Below are positions 42,500-53,032 of a DNA stretch of 64,000 nt, piece by piece. The translations under genes and the position numbers were made by a program. This DNA is from Paenibacillus crassostreae. Lineage in GTDB: Bacteria > Bacillota > Bacilli > Paenibacillales > Paenibacillaceae. The notes beneath the pieces are model-generated. The model ran no database searches. It worked only from the letters and a program-made list of their open reading frames with translations, and was not told where the DNA came from. The stretch's first letter is position 1; each line of letters begins with the position of its first letter. The stretch covers positions 3,906,001 to 3,970,000 of the forward strand of contig NZ_CP017770.1 of NCBI RefSeq assembly GCF_001857945.1, written 5' to 3'.

Positions 42500-44293
42500 A
42501 TGAGACTATTGAGGGGCTTGAAATTTCACTTATCTATGAGATGGAAATTGATATTCAGTTTCACTGCAGTTGCGGTGATATTTCTGGGGGTAGCATCTTT
42601 TCAGAACTATACCATTAATTTGGTACACTCTTCGATGGAGAATCAAAAAGTAGAGATGGAGAAAAGAATAAATGTGGTCCAAATATCCCAATTATTGCAA
42701 GAAATGAGTGGACTGGTGACAACTCTTACACAGACTAAAGATCTCAAGTATGTGAATGTTTACAAAGAAACACTACATAAACTTAATACAGAAGTAACTA
42801 GAGTGTTTTTTGAAGAAAATTCAACAGCATTCAGAGATTTGCAACTTTTACAAAATCAGATTATAGAATACAGAGAAGAAATCGAAGAATTAATCAGTAC
42901 AATTGAAAATCAAGGCGCAGACCCCTATACATCTCTTGAGATCATTAATAGCATATATACAAACGTTCTTTCTATAAACCAAGCAATGAACAATACAACG
43001 GACCAATTGTATATAGCGGCGGAGGAGAATGCCCAAAAGGCTGAGTTGTATTCTCTAAAATTGCTAGAAGATACATCTTCAATTTCAATGTATGCGGCTA
43101 TCGTGGTCATCCTATTCACAATTGTAATAGCTATACTCATTATTCGCTCTTTTATGACCCCTGTTAATAGAATCCAATCGGCTCTAAGCCAAATAGCAGA
43201 GGGTGATCTGAGGTATCTGATCAACTCACCCCAGCAGGATGAATTAGGTCAACTCAGTCATCATTTCGATCATATGGTACGGAGGGTTAGGGGAATGCTT
43301 GAGCAGACACAGTCTGTCGCATCATCTCTAGCAATGAATGCCCACTCTTTTCAACAACATTCCACTATTACAGCACATACGAATCAGGCAATTGTTAAGA
43401 CCATTCAAGAAATATCAGTTGGAGCGGCCCAGCAAGCAGAACAATCAGAGCAAAGTGCTAGTTTAATTCATGAATTGGAGCAGGGAATAAATGAAATAAC
43501 GGAATTCACCAAAGTTATGGTATCAACTAGTGATCTAGCAAATCGCAATACACGAAAAGGAGTAGCCGTTGTTACAGAATTACAGAAGGGTTCTGAACAA
43601 TCGCGTAATTCGATAGAAAAGGTATATGTTGCTTTACTTCAATTAATGGAACAATCTCAACAAATTACTAGAATCACGAATTCGATAACAGAAATATCTA
43701 ATCAGACTAATTTGCTCTCATTAAATGCAGCTATCGAGGCAGCACAAGCAGGGATATATGGAAAGGGTTTTGCTGTTATTGCTGATGAGGTAAGAAAATT
43801 GTCAGTACAAACAAAGGAATCATCTGTACATATCGGAACAATTATTAATGATTTGCAAACAGGCATGATGGAATTTCAGAAATATATGCTTGAAACAAAA
43901 GAGAGCCTTGATGAACAAGAACATAAAGTCGAAGAAACTTTATCATCGTTTAAAAGCATTGATGAGTCTATTGATGATATCAGTAAGCAGATCGAACAAA
44001 TTCATCAGAAAGTTGATTTAACTAGAACGAATAATTTTAGACTTTCTGAGTCTATTCACTGTGTTGCATCGATCGCTGAAGAAACAGCTGCAGGAGTGCA
44101 GGAGGTTAATGCTTCCAACATGCAACAGGATAATGCTATTAGCAACATCGCTGAGCAAGCTATGAGTATCAATGAAATATCGCAGAGATTATTTCAAGAG
44201 ATCAAGGTGTTCAAGATCAATGTAGTTGAAGTAGATGAATTAAATGAAATTCAAGAAATGTCCAATGATCATGGTCATACGGAATCACTATAA
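42500..44293 (+). CDS. Methyl-accepting chemotaxis protein
   Basis: A 597-residue chemoreceptor: membrane segment 1 at about 16-38, a periplasm-side helical sensor bundle of about 150 residues, segment 2 at about 196-218, HAMP domain (PVNRIQSALSQIAEGDLRYL), and the long cytoplasmic coiled coil with signalling tip ISNQTNLLSLNAAIEAAQAG. The sensor is a four-helix bundle type with no recognised ligand motif. The C-terminus lacks a CheR pentapeptide. Single gene with GGAGGATG before ATG 42500. Confidence 0.92.
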   Translation: MRLLRGLKFHLSMRWKLIFSFTAVAVIFLGVASFQNYTINLVHSSMENQKVEMEKRINVVQISQLLQEMSGLVTTLTQTKDLKYVNVYKETLHKLNTEVTRVFFEENSTAFRDLQLLQNQIIEYREEIEELISTIENQGADPYTSLEIINSIYTNVLSINQAMNNTTDQLYIAAEENAQKAELYSLKLLEDTSSISMYAAIVVILFTIVIAILIIRSFMTPVNRIQSALSQIAEGDLRYLINSPQQDELGQLSHHFDHMVRRVRGMLEQTQSVASSLAMNAHSFQQHSTITAHTNQAIVKTIQEISVGAAQQAEQSEQSASLIHELEQGINEITEFTKVMVSTSDLANRNTRKGVAVVTELQKGSEQSRNSIEKVYVALLQLMEQSQQITRITNSITEISNQTNLLSLNAAIEAAQAGIYGKGFAVIADEVRKLSVQTKESSVHIGTIINDLQTGMMEFQKYMLETKESLDEQEHKVEETLSSFKSIDESIDDISKQIEQIHQKVDLTRTNNFRLSESIHCVASIAEETAAGVQEVNASNMQQDNAISNIAEQAMSINEISQRLFQEIKVFKINVVEVDELNEIQEMSNDHGHTESL

Positions 44294-44513
44294 GAAATCC
44301 TTATGGTTCTATTGTGATACTGTTATTGGACTTCAAGGATGAGCTAAATCTATAATTAGGTATAAGGTCTTATTTGACATTATCATTTGATAGATTACGT
44401 TTTTACATTGATCGTATTCTCATTTTGTGATAGGTTAGTAACATAAATTTAATAATTCATATGAGTATACTGAGAATTAAAACTGATTGTATTTCTTTGT
44501 GAGGTGGATAACG

Positions 44514-46361
44514 TTGCAACTACAAGTAATGAATAGCCCTTTTAATCAAGAGCAGGTAGAACTCCTTAATCGACTTTTGCCAACGCTAACGGAAACACAA
44601 CAAAACTGGCTGAGCGGCTATATTACAGCTCTGCAAAGTATAGCATCACCATCATCAGTTGACATTAATTTACAAACAACTACACAAGTAACTGAGGTTG
44701 TTGTAAACAATCCAGTTTCTATTTCTCGAGATGTTACGATACTCTTTGGTTCCCAGACAGGTAATTGCCAAAGACTAGCAGGAAGTCTGTCTCGTAGACT
44801 AGAAGAGCAAGGATTCAAAGTTAATCTATCATCAATGAATAACTTTAAACCTAATAACCTAAAGCAGGTTCAGAATTTGTTGATTCTTGTGAGTACTCAT
44901 GGAGAAGGAGACGCACCGGATAACGCATTACCTTTTTACGAATTTTTGCATAGTAAAAGAGCACCACAATTGAAGGATCTGCGATACTCTGTACTAGCTT
45001 TAGGAGATAGCTCGTATGAGTTTTTCTGTAAAACGGGTAAAGATTTCGACATCCGTTTAGAAGAATTAGGCGGAAATCGAATTTTTCATCGTGTGGATTG
45101 TGACGTGGATTATGATGAATCAGCTGCTGAGTGGTTCGACAATGTATCATCTAAATTGATTGAACCCTCAGGATCTTCTGTAGTCGCAGAATTAGTCACA
45201 GGATTTAGCAACGGGACGTCAACTGAGCAGTCTGCATATTCAAGAACTTCACCATTTAAGGCTGAAGTTCTTGAGAATATTAATCTTAACGCTCGTGGAT
45301 CAGAACGTGAGACACGTCATCTTGAATTATCCCTCGAAGGATCCCAATTGCAGTACGAACCAGGCGACTGTGTGGGAATATATCCTGAGAACAACTCTAA
45401 CTTAGTGGATACATTGATAGAGACCATGGGTTGGAAATCTGATGAACTAGTTCAGATCAATAAGAAGGGTGAAGAGCGTCCTCTTCGTGAAGCATTACTA
45501 AATCAATTTGAGATTACGGTCCTGACAAAACCATTAATAGAAAAAGCGGCAGATTTGACGTCTAACAAGGGATTAAGTGATCTTTTGGTAGAAGGACATG
45601 AGCAAGAGCTTAGAACTTACTTGAATGAAAAGGATTTATTAGATTTAGTTCAGGATTTCTCTCCTTGGAATGCGAGTACACAGGAATTCGTATCGATCCT
45701 TCGAAAGATGCCTCCACGTCTGTATTCGATTGCGAGTAGTTCCAAGGCGAATCCGGATGAAGTTCATCTTACCATCCGCACAGTCCGTTATGAGGTTAAT
45801 GGCCGCGAGCGGTACGGTGTTTGCTCCACGCAGTGTGCAGAACGTTTAGAATCTGGTGATGCATTGCCGATATATATTCATCAGAATCCCAATTTCAAAC
45901 TTCCTGCGAATTCAGAGACGCCGATTATCATGATTGGACCAGGGACAGGCGTAGCACCTTTCCGTGCATTTATTGAAGAACGAGCAGAGACAAATGCTTC
46001 AGGTAAGAACTGGTTATTCTATGGAGATCAGCACTTCCTCACAGACTTTCTGTATCAACTAGATTTCCAACGTTGGGTTAAGGAAGGTGTTCTTACACGG
46101 ATGGATGTTGCATTCTCTCGAGATACGGACCAGAAGGTATATGTACAACACCGTATGCTTGAAAAAGGCCGAGAGCTATATCAGTGGTTGGAAGATGGTG
46201 CGTCCGTATATATTTGTGGTGATGAGAAACACATGGCACATGATGTTCACAACGCCTTGATTAAGATTATTGAAGAAGTAGGTGGCAAGAGTAACGAGCA
46301 AGCATTAGCTTATCTTGCTGACTTGCAACAGCAGAACCGCTACCAACGTGACGTATATTGA
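44514..46361 (+). CDS. cysJ: Assimilatory sulfite reductase flavoprotein, alpha subunit
   Basis: A 615-residue NADPH-dependent diflavin reductase. Flavodoxin-like domain (FGSQTGNCQRLAGSL, STHGEGDAPDN, LALGDSSYEFF), FAD-binding region (PRLYSIASS, YGVCSTQCAERL) and NADPH region (IMIGPGTGVAPFRAFIEERA, LFYGDQ). It passes electrons to CysI for sulfite to sulfide. The frame begins at ATG 44487, but TTG 44514 with GAGGTGG upstream matches the family start (residues MQLQVMNSP). CysI follows 36 bp downstream. Confidence 0.95.
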   Translation: MQLQVMNSPFNQEQVELLNRLLPTLTETQQNWLSGYITALQSIASPSSVDINLQTTTQVTEVVVNNPVSISRDVTILFGSQTGNCQRLAGSLSRRLEEQGFKVNLSSMNNFKPNNLKQVQNLLILVSTHGEGDAPDNALPFYEFLHSKRAPQLKDLRYSVLALGDSSYEFFCKTGKDFDIRLEELGGNRIFHRVDCDVDYDESAAEWFDNVSSKLIEPSGSSVVAELVTGFSNGTSTEQSAYSRTSPFKAEVLENINLNARGSERETRHLELSLEGSQLQYEPGDCVGIYPENNSNLVDTLIETMGWKSDELVQINKKGEERPLREALLNQFEITVLTKPLIEKAADLTSNKGLSDLLVEGHEQELRTYLNEKDLLDLVQDFSPWNASTQEFVSILRKMPPRLYSIASSSKANPDEVHLTIRTVRYEVNGRERYGVCSTQCAERLESGDALPIYIHQNPNFKLPANSETPIIMIGPGTGVAPFRAFIEERAETNASGKNWLFYGDQHFLTDFLYQLDFQRWVKEGVLTRMDVAFSRDTDQKVYVQHRMLEKGRELYQWLEDGASVYICGDEKHMAHDVHNALIKIIEEVGGKSNEQALAYLADLQQQNRYQRDVY

Positions 46362-46397
46362 GACTTAACAGCGAAAGTGAAAGGAGATAGAGAATTA

Positions 46398-48122
46398 ATG
46401 ACTCAGAATAAAACGGTTGTATTACAGGATGGTCCACCAAGTGATGTAGAAGATATTAAGATAAGAAGTCTTTATTTACGTGGTGAACTTGAAGAGGCCC
46501 TTAAAGATGGAATTACTGGATCGATGTCTGAGGATGAGAATCGATTAATGAAATTCCATGGCAGCTACATGCAGGATAATAGAGATGTACGGAATGAACG
46601 GTATCGCCAGAAGCTAGAACCTGCTTATCAATTCATGGTGCGGATACGTGCTCCAGGAGGGGTTCTAACATCAGCTCAATGGTTAGAAATGGATCGTCTT
46701 GCTCGTGAGTATACTACAGGATCTTTACGTCTGACTACGCGGCAGACTATCCAATTTCATGGAATTTTGAAGTGGAATTTAAAGAAGAGTATACGCACCA
46801 TAAACGACACATTGCTAACTACGCTAGCCGCTTGTGGTGATGTGAATCGTAATATCATGTGTAATCCGAATCCTTATCAGTCGGAGGTTCATGCGGAAGT
46901 GTATGAATGGGCCAATAAGCTATGTAATCACCTTGCTCCACGTACCAATGCCTATCATGAGATTTGGCTTGATGGTGAAAAGGTAGTGGATACCGATAAG
47001 AGTGAGCAAGAAGTTGAACCAATTTACGGTAAGTTATACCTGCCACGTAAGTTTAAAATCGGTGTAACGGTACCACCAACTAATGATGTGGATGTTTTCT
47101 CCCAAGATCTTGGCCTAATTGCTATTTATGAAGAGGGACAACTCAAAGGATTTAATGTAGCTGTTGGTGGGGGTATGGGGATGACTTATGGAGATACACA
47201 GACGTACCCACAACTGGCGAAGGTAATCGGATTCTGCACACCACAACAGGTGGTCGATTTAGCAGAGAAAACGATCATGATCCAACGTGATTATGGCAAT
47301 CGCTCAGTTCGTAAATATGCTCGATTCAAATACACAATCGATAGATATGGAATAGAATGGTTTATTAACGAACTTCAAGATAGACTTGGATGGAAACTTG
47401 AAGAAGCGCGTCCTTACGAATTTAAACATAATGGTGATCGTTATGGATGGGTCAAAGGAACGAACGGGAAATGGTTTCTAACTCTATTTATTGCTAGTGG
47501 TCGGATTGAAGATCAAGAGAACAATCCTTTGATGACGGGCTTACGGGAAATTGCTAAGATTCATACGGGAGACTTCCGAATTACTCCGAATCAGAATGTC
47601 GTTATTGGCAACATAACGAACCAGAAGAAGCAAAAAATTGAGGCTTTGATCAAGGAGTATGGACTTACAGATGGTTCACATTATACTGCATTACGGAGAA
47701 GTTCTATTTCTTGCGTAGCCCTTCCGACTTGTGGCTTGGCTATGGCTGAGTCTGAACGTTATCTACCTACTCTTCTTGATAAGATAGAGCCTATCCTAGC
47801 AGAAGTAGGATTAGCTGAAGAGGAAATTACTATTCGTATGACAGGTTGCCCTAATGGTTGCGCTCGACCAGCACTAGGAGAGATTGCGTTCATGGGCAAA
47901 GGTCCTGGTAAATACAATTTGTATTTAGGGGCCGGTTTTGCGGGAGAACGATTGAACAAATTATATCGTGAAAATATCGGAGAAGAAGAGATTCTATCTA
48001 TTTTAAATCCGATGATTCACCAATTTGCGAAGGAACGTCAGGTAGACGAACATTTCGGAGATTTTGTTATAAGAGCTGGTCATATCCAAGCTGTCAAATC
48101 CGGAACGGATTTTCATGCTTAA
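46398..48122 (+). CDS. cysI: Assimilatory sulfite reductase hemoprotein, beta subunit
   Basis: A 574-residue siroheme/4Fe-4S enzyme completing sulfite reduction to sulfide. The metal cluster ligands are in [17 protein letters not shown] and [15 protein letters not shown]; substrate-side motifs [13 protein letters not shown] and ATCAIP-like regions are normal. Start ATG 46398 has AAAGGAGAT 9 bp before it; an in-frame GTG at 46377 lacks one. With cysJ it forms a two-gene operon closed by a strong terminator. Confidence 0.95.
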   Translation: MTQNKTVVLQDGPPSDVEDIKIRSLYLRGELEEALKDGITGSMSEDENRLMKFHGSYMQDNRDVRNERYRQKLEPAYQFMVRIRAPGGVLTSAQWLEMDRLAREYTTGSLRLTTRQTIQFHGILKWNLKKSIRTINDTLLTTLAACGDVNRNIMCNPNPYQSEVHAEVYEWANKLCNHLAPRTNAYHEIWLDGEKVVDTDKSEQEVEPIYGKLYLPRKFKIGVTVPPTNDVDVFSQDLGLIAIYEEGQLKGFNVAVGGGMGMTYGDTQTYPQLAKVIGFCTPQQVVDLAEKTIMIQRDYGNRSVRKYARFKYTIDRYGIEWFINELQDRLGWKLEEARPYEFKHNGDRYGWVKGTNGKWFLTLFIASGRIEDQENNPLMTGLREIAKIHTGDFRITPNQNVVIGNITNQKKQKIEALIKEYGLTDGSHYTALRRSSISCVALPTCGLAMAESERYLPTLLDKIEPILAEVGLAEEEITIRMTGCPNGCARPALGEIAFMGKGPGKYNLYLGAGFAGERLNKLYRENIGEEEILSILNPMIHQFAKERQVDEHFGDFVIRAGHIQAVKSGTDFHA

Positions 48123-48166
48123 TTAACTATTGAAATGAAGCAATTAAGAAATGAAAACTTAGCATA

Positions 48167-48224
48167 AAAAGGGGTTTACACTAAAGGTCTGAATTTAGAC
48201 ACTCAGTGTAAACCCTTTTTTTTG
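48167..48224 (+). terminator. Terminator of cysJI
   Basis: AAAGGGGTTTACACT pairs with AGTGTAAACCC... and is followed by nine Ts. Confidence 0.92.
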
Positions 48225-48283
48225 TATAATTTACTGGATTAGCATATATGATCTAAGTTAATATCTTGAGGCTTCGATAATTC

Positions 48284-49120
48284 TCATTGGAAAAGCTGAT
48301 GGATACCTTTCATGTTGTTCATAGCTAAGTCATAACCATGTTGGCATGAATATCTAAGCTTGTTGATGTCCTTTTCAAAGCTGTTAAGAGCTTGACCTGG
48401 ACGGATAATGATCGCTTTTCCATCTTGCTCTAATTGCTCACAGAATTGTACAGTTTCATTATATTTCTCATGTCTAGTTAGTAATACTTCTTCAAGCTGA
48501 GGGAATTTATTCCTAAATAGTTTGCCGATCATCGCATTTTGTTTGCTGAATTTCTTCACATAACCTTTGGGTTGTGTTAGAACAATAAGATGTTGATCAT
48601 TGCCGTCGGCAATTGCCTTACGAATAGGAATTGGATCAGCTAATCCCCCGTCATAATATTTATTCCCATTCAACTCAATAGCAGGGAAATATAAAGGAAT
48701 TGCGCAGGTTGCACGAAGCATGGTCCACTTCTCGTCAACATCCATTCCATTTATATATTCAGGTAATCCAGTGTGGGCATTCGTGACACCAACCAATAAT
48801 TGCCCGTTGTAATTTTGGAATGCTTCTATATCAAAGGGAAGTAACTTACTAGGAATCTCTCCGAATACAAAATCTAATCCGAATAAGCTACGAGATCGTA
48901 GGAAATTACGGTATCCAATATAACGTGGATCGTGGCGATACTGTTCCATAATGATTAGATTTCTTCGCTTTTGTTTAGATATATAGGAGAACCCGTTGCT
49001 GATTCCTGCGGACACACCAATGCAATACGGGAACATTAAATCCTGATCTAGGAGTGCATCCATGACACCAGAACTGAATATCGGTCTGAGTGTACCTCCC
49101 TCTAGAATTAAGCTTGGCAT
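48284..49120 (-). CDS. Patatin-like phospholipase family protein
   Basis: A 278-residue patatin. GGTLRPIFSSGVMDALLD gives the oxyanion loop, GVSAGISNG the catalytic Ser37, and KYYDGGLADPIPIRKA the catalytic Asp (DGG). It resembles Bacillus YjjU/RssA-group acylhydrolases (serine-Asp dyad) of unknown substrate. Alone between two terminators, divergent from the polyamine operon. Confidence 0.9.
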   Translation of the reverse strand: MPSLILEGGTLRPIFSSGVMDALLDQDLMFPYCIGVSAGISNGFSYISKQKRRNLIIMEQYRHDPRYIGYRNFLRSRSLFGLDFVFGEIPSKLLPFDIEAFQNYNGQLLVGVTNAHTGLPEYINGMDVDEKWTMLRATCAIPLYFPAIELNGNKYYDGGLADPIPIRKAIADGNDQHLIVLTQPKGYVKKFSKQNAMIGKLFRNKFPQLEEVLLTRHEKYNETVQFCEQLEQDGKAIIIRPGQALNSFEKDINKLRYSCQHGYDLAMNNMKGIHQLFQ

Positions 49121-49471
49121 GTACTATGATCACCTCTTAAGTTGATTTTTATTTTATGTAAGGATATATCCGATCTTATCCATATTTTATCGTTGTAAAA
49201 GAGTATTATCAATAATGCATATTTTGATGAATGATTGGAATCATATTGTTATCAAAATAAAATATACACATAAATCTTATATGTTTAACTTTATCGAATT
49301 AAAATGATGGGATATGAAGAATTATCATGGATTATTGAGGATTTATAAAAAAACTATGGGGTAATCCTGAAAAATGATAGTTTTTTGACGTTTTTATTGA
49401 TTATTTGTAGTATCTTTTGTATAATCGTCCTTGTTTGATTTTTGCATATGAATTTTAGGAGGTTATCAATT
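49121..49471. promoter_or_regulatory. Intergenic region with polyamine-operon promoters
   Basis: AT-rich, no gene. An AAAAAACTAT/ATAGTTTTTT hairpin lies at 49348-49386. Two overlapping SigA-type promoters point to the polyamine genes: TTGATT (49397) - 17 bp - TATAAT (49420-49425), and TTGACG (49385-49390) - 17 bp - TAGTAT (49408-49413). Confidence 0.6.
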
Positions 49472-50671
49472 TTGGGAAAAGCTTTAATTATTGGCGCTGG
49501 TGGCGTTGCAAGTGTTGTAGTTCATAAATGCTGCCAGAACCCGGATGTTTTTGAAGAGATTTGCATTGCAAGTAGGACTGTTTCGAAATGCGAAGATCTA
49601 AAAAATAAATTGGCCGGAGGCCGTACAATTATTCATACGGCTCAGCTGGATGCTGATAATACTGATGAGGTCATTGAGTTGATTAAAAGTTTTGGGCCGG
49701 ATGTTGTTATTAATGTGGCTCTCCCTTATCAGGACTTGACCATTATGGATGCGTGCCTTGCAACTGGTGTACATTATGTAGACACCGCAAACTATGAGCC
49801 ATTGGATACACCTAAATTTGAATACAAGTGGCAGTGGGCTTATAAAGAGAAATTTGAAAAGGCTGGTATTACAGCTTTGCTTGGAAGTGGATTTGACCCT
49901 GGTGTGACTGGTGTTTTCACTGCATATGCACAAAAACATTATTTCGATGAAATTCACACTATTGATATTGTGGATGCAAATGCTGGAGATCATGGGTATG
50001 CTTTTGCAACCAATTTCAACCCTGAAATCAATATTCGTGAAATTACTGCTAAAGGCCGTTATTTCGAGAATGGTGAATGGATTGAAACGGAGCCTCTTTC
50101 TGAGAAGAAGGTTTATGACCTACCAGAAATCGGTCCGAAAGATATCTATCTCCTATATCATGAAGAATTAGAATCGTTAGCTGTTAACATTAAAGGAGTC
50201 AAGAAGATCAGATTCTGGATGACGTTCTCACAGAATTATCTTAATCATTTAAATGTGCTTCAGAATGTGGGGATGACCTCCATCGAGCCTATCATATATG
50301 AAGGTAAAGAGATTGTTCCACTTCAATTTTTAAAGGCAATACTACCGGATCCTGCATCACTAGGACCTAGAACCAAAGGAAAAACCAATATTGGCTGTAT
50401 TATTCAAGGAACTAAAGACGGAAAGCCAAAAACCTATTACGTATATAATGTTTGTGTACATGAAGAATGTTATGCAGAGGTTGGTTCCCAAGCTATTTCA
50501 TATACAACAGGGGTTCCTGCTATGATAGGGGCTATGCTTATTATTAAAGGGATCTGGAAGAAGCCTGGTGTATATAATGTAGAAGAATTCGACCCTGATC
50601 CATTTATGGAAGCTCTAAATAAACATGGACTGCCGTGGCAAGAAGATTTCTCGCCAACGCTTCTTGATTGA
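49472..50671 (+). CDS. Carboxynorspermidine/carboxyspermidine dehydrogenase
   Basis: A 399-residue saccharopine-dehydrogenase-like enzyme of the carboxy(nor)spermidine dehydrogenase family. GKALIIGAGGVASVVVHKCC binds NAD(P)H, GSGFDPGVTGVFTAYA is the substrate-region signature, and DAGDHGYAFATNFNPEINI-like middle is characteristic. It condenses aspartate semialdehyde with putrescine or diaminopropane. TTG 49472 follows AGGAGG by 9 bp and matches the family start (MGKALIIG); an in-frame start at 49442 has no site. The decarboxylase gene follows 10 bp downstream. Confidence 0.92.
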   Translation: MGKALIIGAGGVASVVVHKCCQNPDVFEEICIASRTVSKCEDLKNKLAGGRTIIHTAQLDADNTDEVIELIKSFGPDVVINVALPYQDLTIMDACLATGVHYVDTANYEPLDTPKFEYKWQWAYKEKFEKAGITALLGSGFDPGVTGVFTAYAQKHYFDEIHTIDIVDANAGDHGYAFATNFNPEINIREITAKGRYFENGEWIETEPLSEKKVYDLPEIGPKDIYLLYHEELESLAVNIKGVKKIRFWMTFSQNYLNHLNVLQNVGMTSIEPIIYEGKEIVPLQFLKAILPDPASLGPRTKGKTNIGCIIQGTKDGKPKTYYVYNVCVHEECYAEVGSQAISYTTGVPAMIGAMLIIKGIWKKPGVYNVEEFDPDPFMEALNKHGLPWQEDFSPTLLD

Positions 50672-50681
50672 GGGATATATT

Positions 50682-51827
50682 ATGGGAATAGACATTGATA
50701 TTAGTTCGATCCCGTCTCCCTGTTATATTGTGGATGAAAGATTGCTACTAAAGAATCTTGAAATCCTAAATTCTGTACAAGAACGTACAGGTGCTAAAAT
50801 TCTTCTTGCCCTAAAGGGATTCTCGATGTTTTCTGTCTTCCCATTAGTTGGAAAGTACTTAAAAGGTGTAACATCGAGCTCATTATTCGAAGCTAGACTT
50901 GGATTCGAAGAAATGGGTAAAGAAGTACATGCCTATGCGCCTGCATATATTGATAGAGAATTTGATGAGTTATTAGGTTATGTTGACCATCTTGTCTTTA
51001 ATTCCTTTGATCAATGGAATAAATATAAGGACAAGGTAAAGAGTGTTCACTCGAAGACCATTGAATGTGGTATTCGAGTGAATCCAGAATACTCGGAAAT
51101 TGAGACTCCATTATATGATCCTTGCTATAATCATTCAAGACTAGGAGTAACGCTGTCCAATTTCAGACCAGAGGAACTCGCAGGTTTGGATGGAATCCAT
51201 TTCCATACCTTGTGTGAACAGAACTCAGATACACTTGAGCGCACGCTTAAAGTGGTGGAAGAGAAATTTGGAGAGTATATCAAAGGTATGAAATGGCTTA
51301 ATCTTGGTGGAGGGCATCATATTACGAGACCTGATTATGACATTGAAAAACTTGTTAGTACGATCCTGTATCTAAAAGATAAATACGATGTTGATGTGTA
51401 TCTAGAACCAGGTGAAGCAATCGCTTTAAATACAGGTTATCTGGTGGCTACTGTCCTTGATATTGTAGATAATGGTATGAATATTGCGATTCTTGACACT
51501 TCAGCTGAATGTCATATGCCTGATGTACTAGCAATGCCGTATAGACCAAACATTATTGATGCAGGTGTATCTGGTGAATATGCTCATACCTATAGATTAG
51601 GTGGAATGACCTGTCTTGCTGGAGATGTAATAGGAGACTATTCCTTCAAAGAACCATTGAAGCCTGGTGATCAACTTGTATTCTGTGATATGGGGCATTA
51701 CACAATGGTTAAGAATCATATGTTTAATGGGGTAAACTTACCTTCTATTGCAACATATAATGACACAGATGGAATCAAGATTATTAGACAATTTGGTTAT
51801 GAAGACTACAGTTCGCGCTTATCCTAA
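50682..51827 (+). CDS. nspC: Carboxynorspermidine decarboxylase
   Basis: A 381-residue PLP-dependent alanine-racemase-fold decarboxylase. SSIPSPCYIVDERLL opens the family; LLALKGFSMFSVFPLV holds the PLP lysine; GIRVNPEYSEIETPLYDPC, RLGVTLSNFRPEEL, FHTLCEQNSDTLERTL and LNLGGGHHITRPDYD and YLEPGEAI are diagnostic. It decarboxylates carboxy(nor)spermidine to (nor)spermidine. With the upstream dehydrogenase it forms a spermidine route not needing S-adenosylmethionine decarboxylase. Terminator follows. Confidence 0.94.
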   Translation: MGIDIDISSIPSPCYIVDERLLLKNLEILNSVQERTGAKILLALKGFSMFSVFPLVGKYLKGVTSSSLFEARLGFEEMGKEVHAYAPAYIDREFDELLGYVDHLVFNSFDQWNKYKDKVKSVHSKTIECGIRVNPEYSEIETPLYDPCYNHSRLGVTLSNFRPEELAGLDGIHFHTLCEQNSDTLERTLKVVEEKFGEYIKGMKWLNLGGGHHITRPDYDIEKLVSTILYLKDKYDVDVYLEPGEAIALNTGYLVATVLDIVDNGMNIAILDTSAECHMPDVLAMPYRPNIIDAGVSGEYAHTYRLGGMTCLAGDVIGDYSFKEPLKPGDQLVFCDMGHYTMVKNHMFNGVNLPSIATYNDTDGIKIIRQFGYEDYSSRLS

Positions 51828-51853
51828 ATCATTTGAAGTGCGTTAAATAAAGT

Positions 51854-51895
51854 AAAGCCGTTAAATACTTGGATCTCAAGTATTTAACGGCTTTT
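51854..51895. terminator. Bidirectional terminator, polyamine genes / lysR
   Basis: An 18-bp perfect stem (51854-51871 with 51877-51894) with T-rich flanks on both strands between convergent genes. Confidence 0.92.
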
Positions 51896-51932
51896 TCAAA
51901 TGATACTCTATTTCTTATATTTCTGTTTCTTC

Positions 51933-52844
51933 TTAAAAGGTATAATTTCTAGAGAATTCCACAAACTCATTACGTAGAGATAAATGAGTTGGATCTTGTT
52001 GAAAAGCTATGACAGGTCTTATATTAGGAATAACATGTCCTGGAATTGGAAGAGACTTAAGAAGTCCTTGTTCAAGGTCGAGTTGGATACTTCGTTTCGG
52101 GAAGAAGGAGATATGATCCCCGGATTGCACGGTCAACTTGATGGCTTCCATTGAATCCAACTGAATACGCTCCCAGAGATGAATGCTGTTATTACTAGAC
52201 CATTGTTGTGTAAACTCGTTAATAAAGGAGCCTTCAGCATGTTGAATGAAGAATTCCATGGCTATGTGTTGAGGGTCGATATGTTCAAAATCTGCAAATC
52301 GATGTTGGGGCCCAAAAATGACTACTAATTCATCATCGAGTAATGGATTGATAACTATGGCATCGTCAGAGGATTGTTGATGGTCGGTAGAATGAAATAT
52401 GGCAATATCAATATCATGATCACTTAATAAAGATTTAATTGTTTGAGTTGGCTTATTAATAATACGAAGTTGAACACCCGTATGATGTTTGGTGAAGGAA
52501 CTAATTAATAGAGGTAAAGGGAAGATGCTGGTACCTTGATCCGCACCAATACATAGCGTACCTTTTTCCAATACTGAATAATCTCGAACAACTTTTTTGG
52601 CTTCAGCAGCAAGTCCAGTTATTTTTAAGGCGTAAGGATAAAGAGCCTGACCTGCTTCGGTTAAGATCATACGTCCTCTCTTAGATTCAAATAAGACAGC
52701 ACCCATTTCCTCTTCTAAACTTTTCATATGGAATGTCACAGAAGGTTGTTTCATATTTAGTTCTTTTGCAACATCCGTTACTTTTTTATATTTATCAATA
52801 TATACAAGGATCATCAGTTTTAAAATATTGATGTATCTCACCAC
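51933..52844 (-). CDS. LysR family transcriptional regulator
   Basis: A 303-residue LysR regulator. HTH: LVYIDKYKKVTDVAKELN, MKQPSVTFHMKSLEEEM, VLFESKRGRMILTEAGQ; the effector domain begins near residue 92 (LCIGADQGTSIFPLPLLI). The start is uncertain between two adjacent GTG codons (52844 and 52841). It faces pstS on the opposite strand, with about 190 bp between; whether it regulates phosphate or other genes is unknown. Target not predictable. Confidence 0.88.
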   Translation of the reverse strand: MVRYINILKLMILVYIDKYKKVTDVAKELNMKQPSVTFHMKSLEEEMGAVLFESKRGRMILTEAGQALYPYALKITGLAAEAKKVVRDYSVLEKGTLCIGADQGTSIFPLPLLISSFTKHHTGVQLRIINKPTQTIKSLLSDHDIDIAIFHSTDHQQSSDDAIVINPLLDDELVVIFGPQHRFADFEHIDPQHIAMEFFIQHAEGSFINEFTQQWSSNNSIHLWERIQLDSMEAIKLTVQSGDHISFFPKRSIQLDLEQGLLKSLPIPGHVIPNIRPVIAFQQDPTHLSLRNEFVEFSRNYTF

Positions 52845-53032
52845 CTAATTCGATTGTAATACAACTATTATAGATAAAATCTATAGAAATATAAAGTTTA
52901 TATTATAATATTTGTTTTTAAATTTACATAATAACGATTTTGAAAAAATGTTCGAGAATTATAATAAGTTTGTGAGTTACAGAAAACGACTCAACATGGT
53001 GAATTCAGATATATTAGGAGGAGAGATAAAAG

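Noticed and set aside
52860..53030. Pho box upstream of pstS
   Set aside because: No regularly spaced TTAACA-like direct repeats could be identified; AT-rich sequence gives only chance matches.
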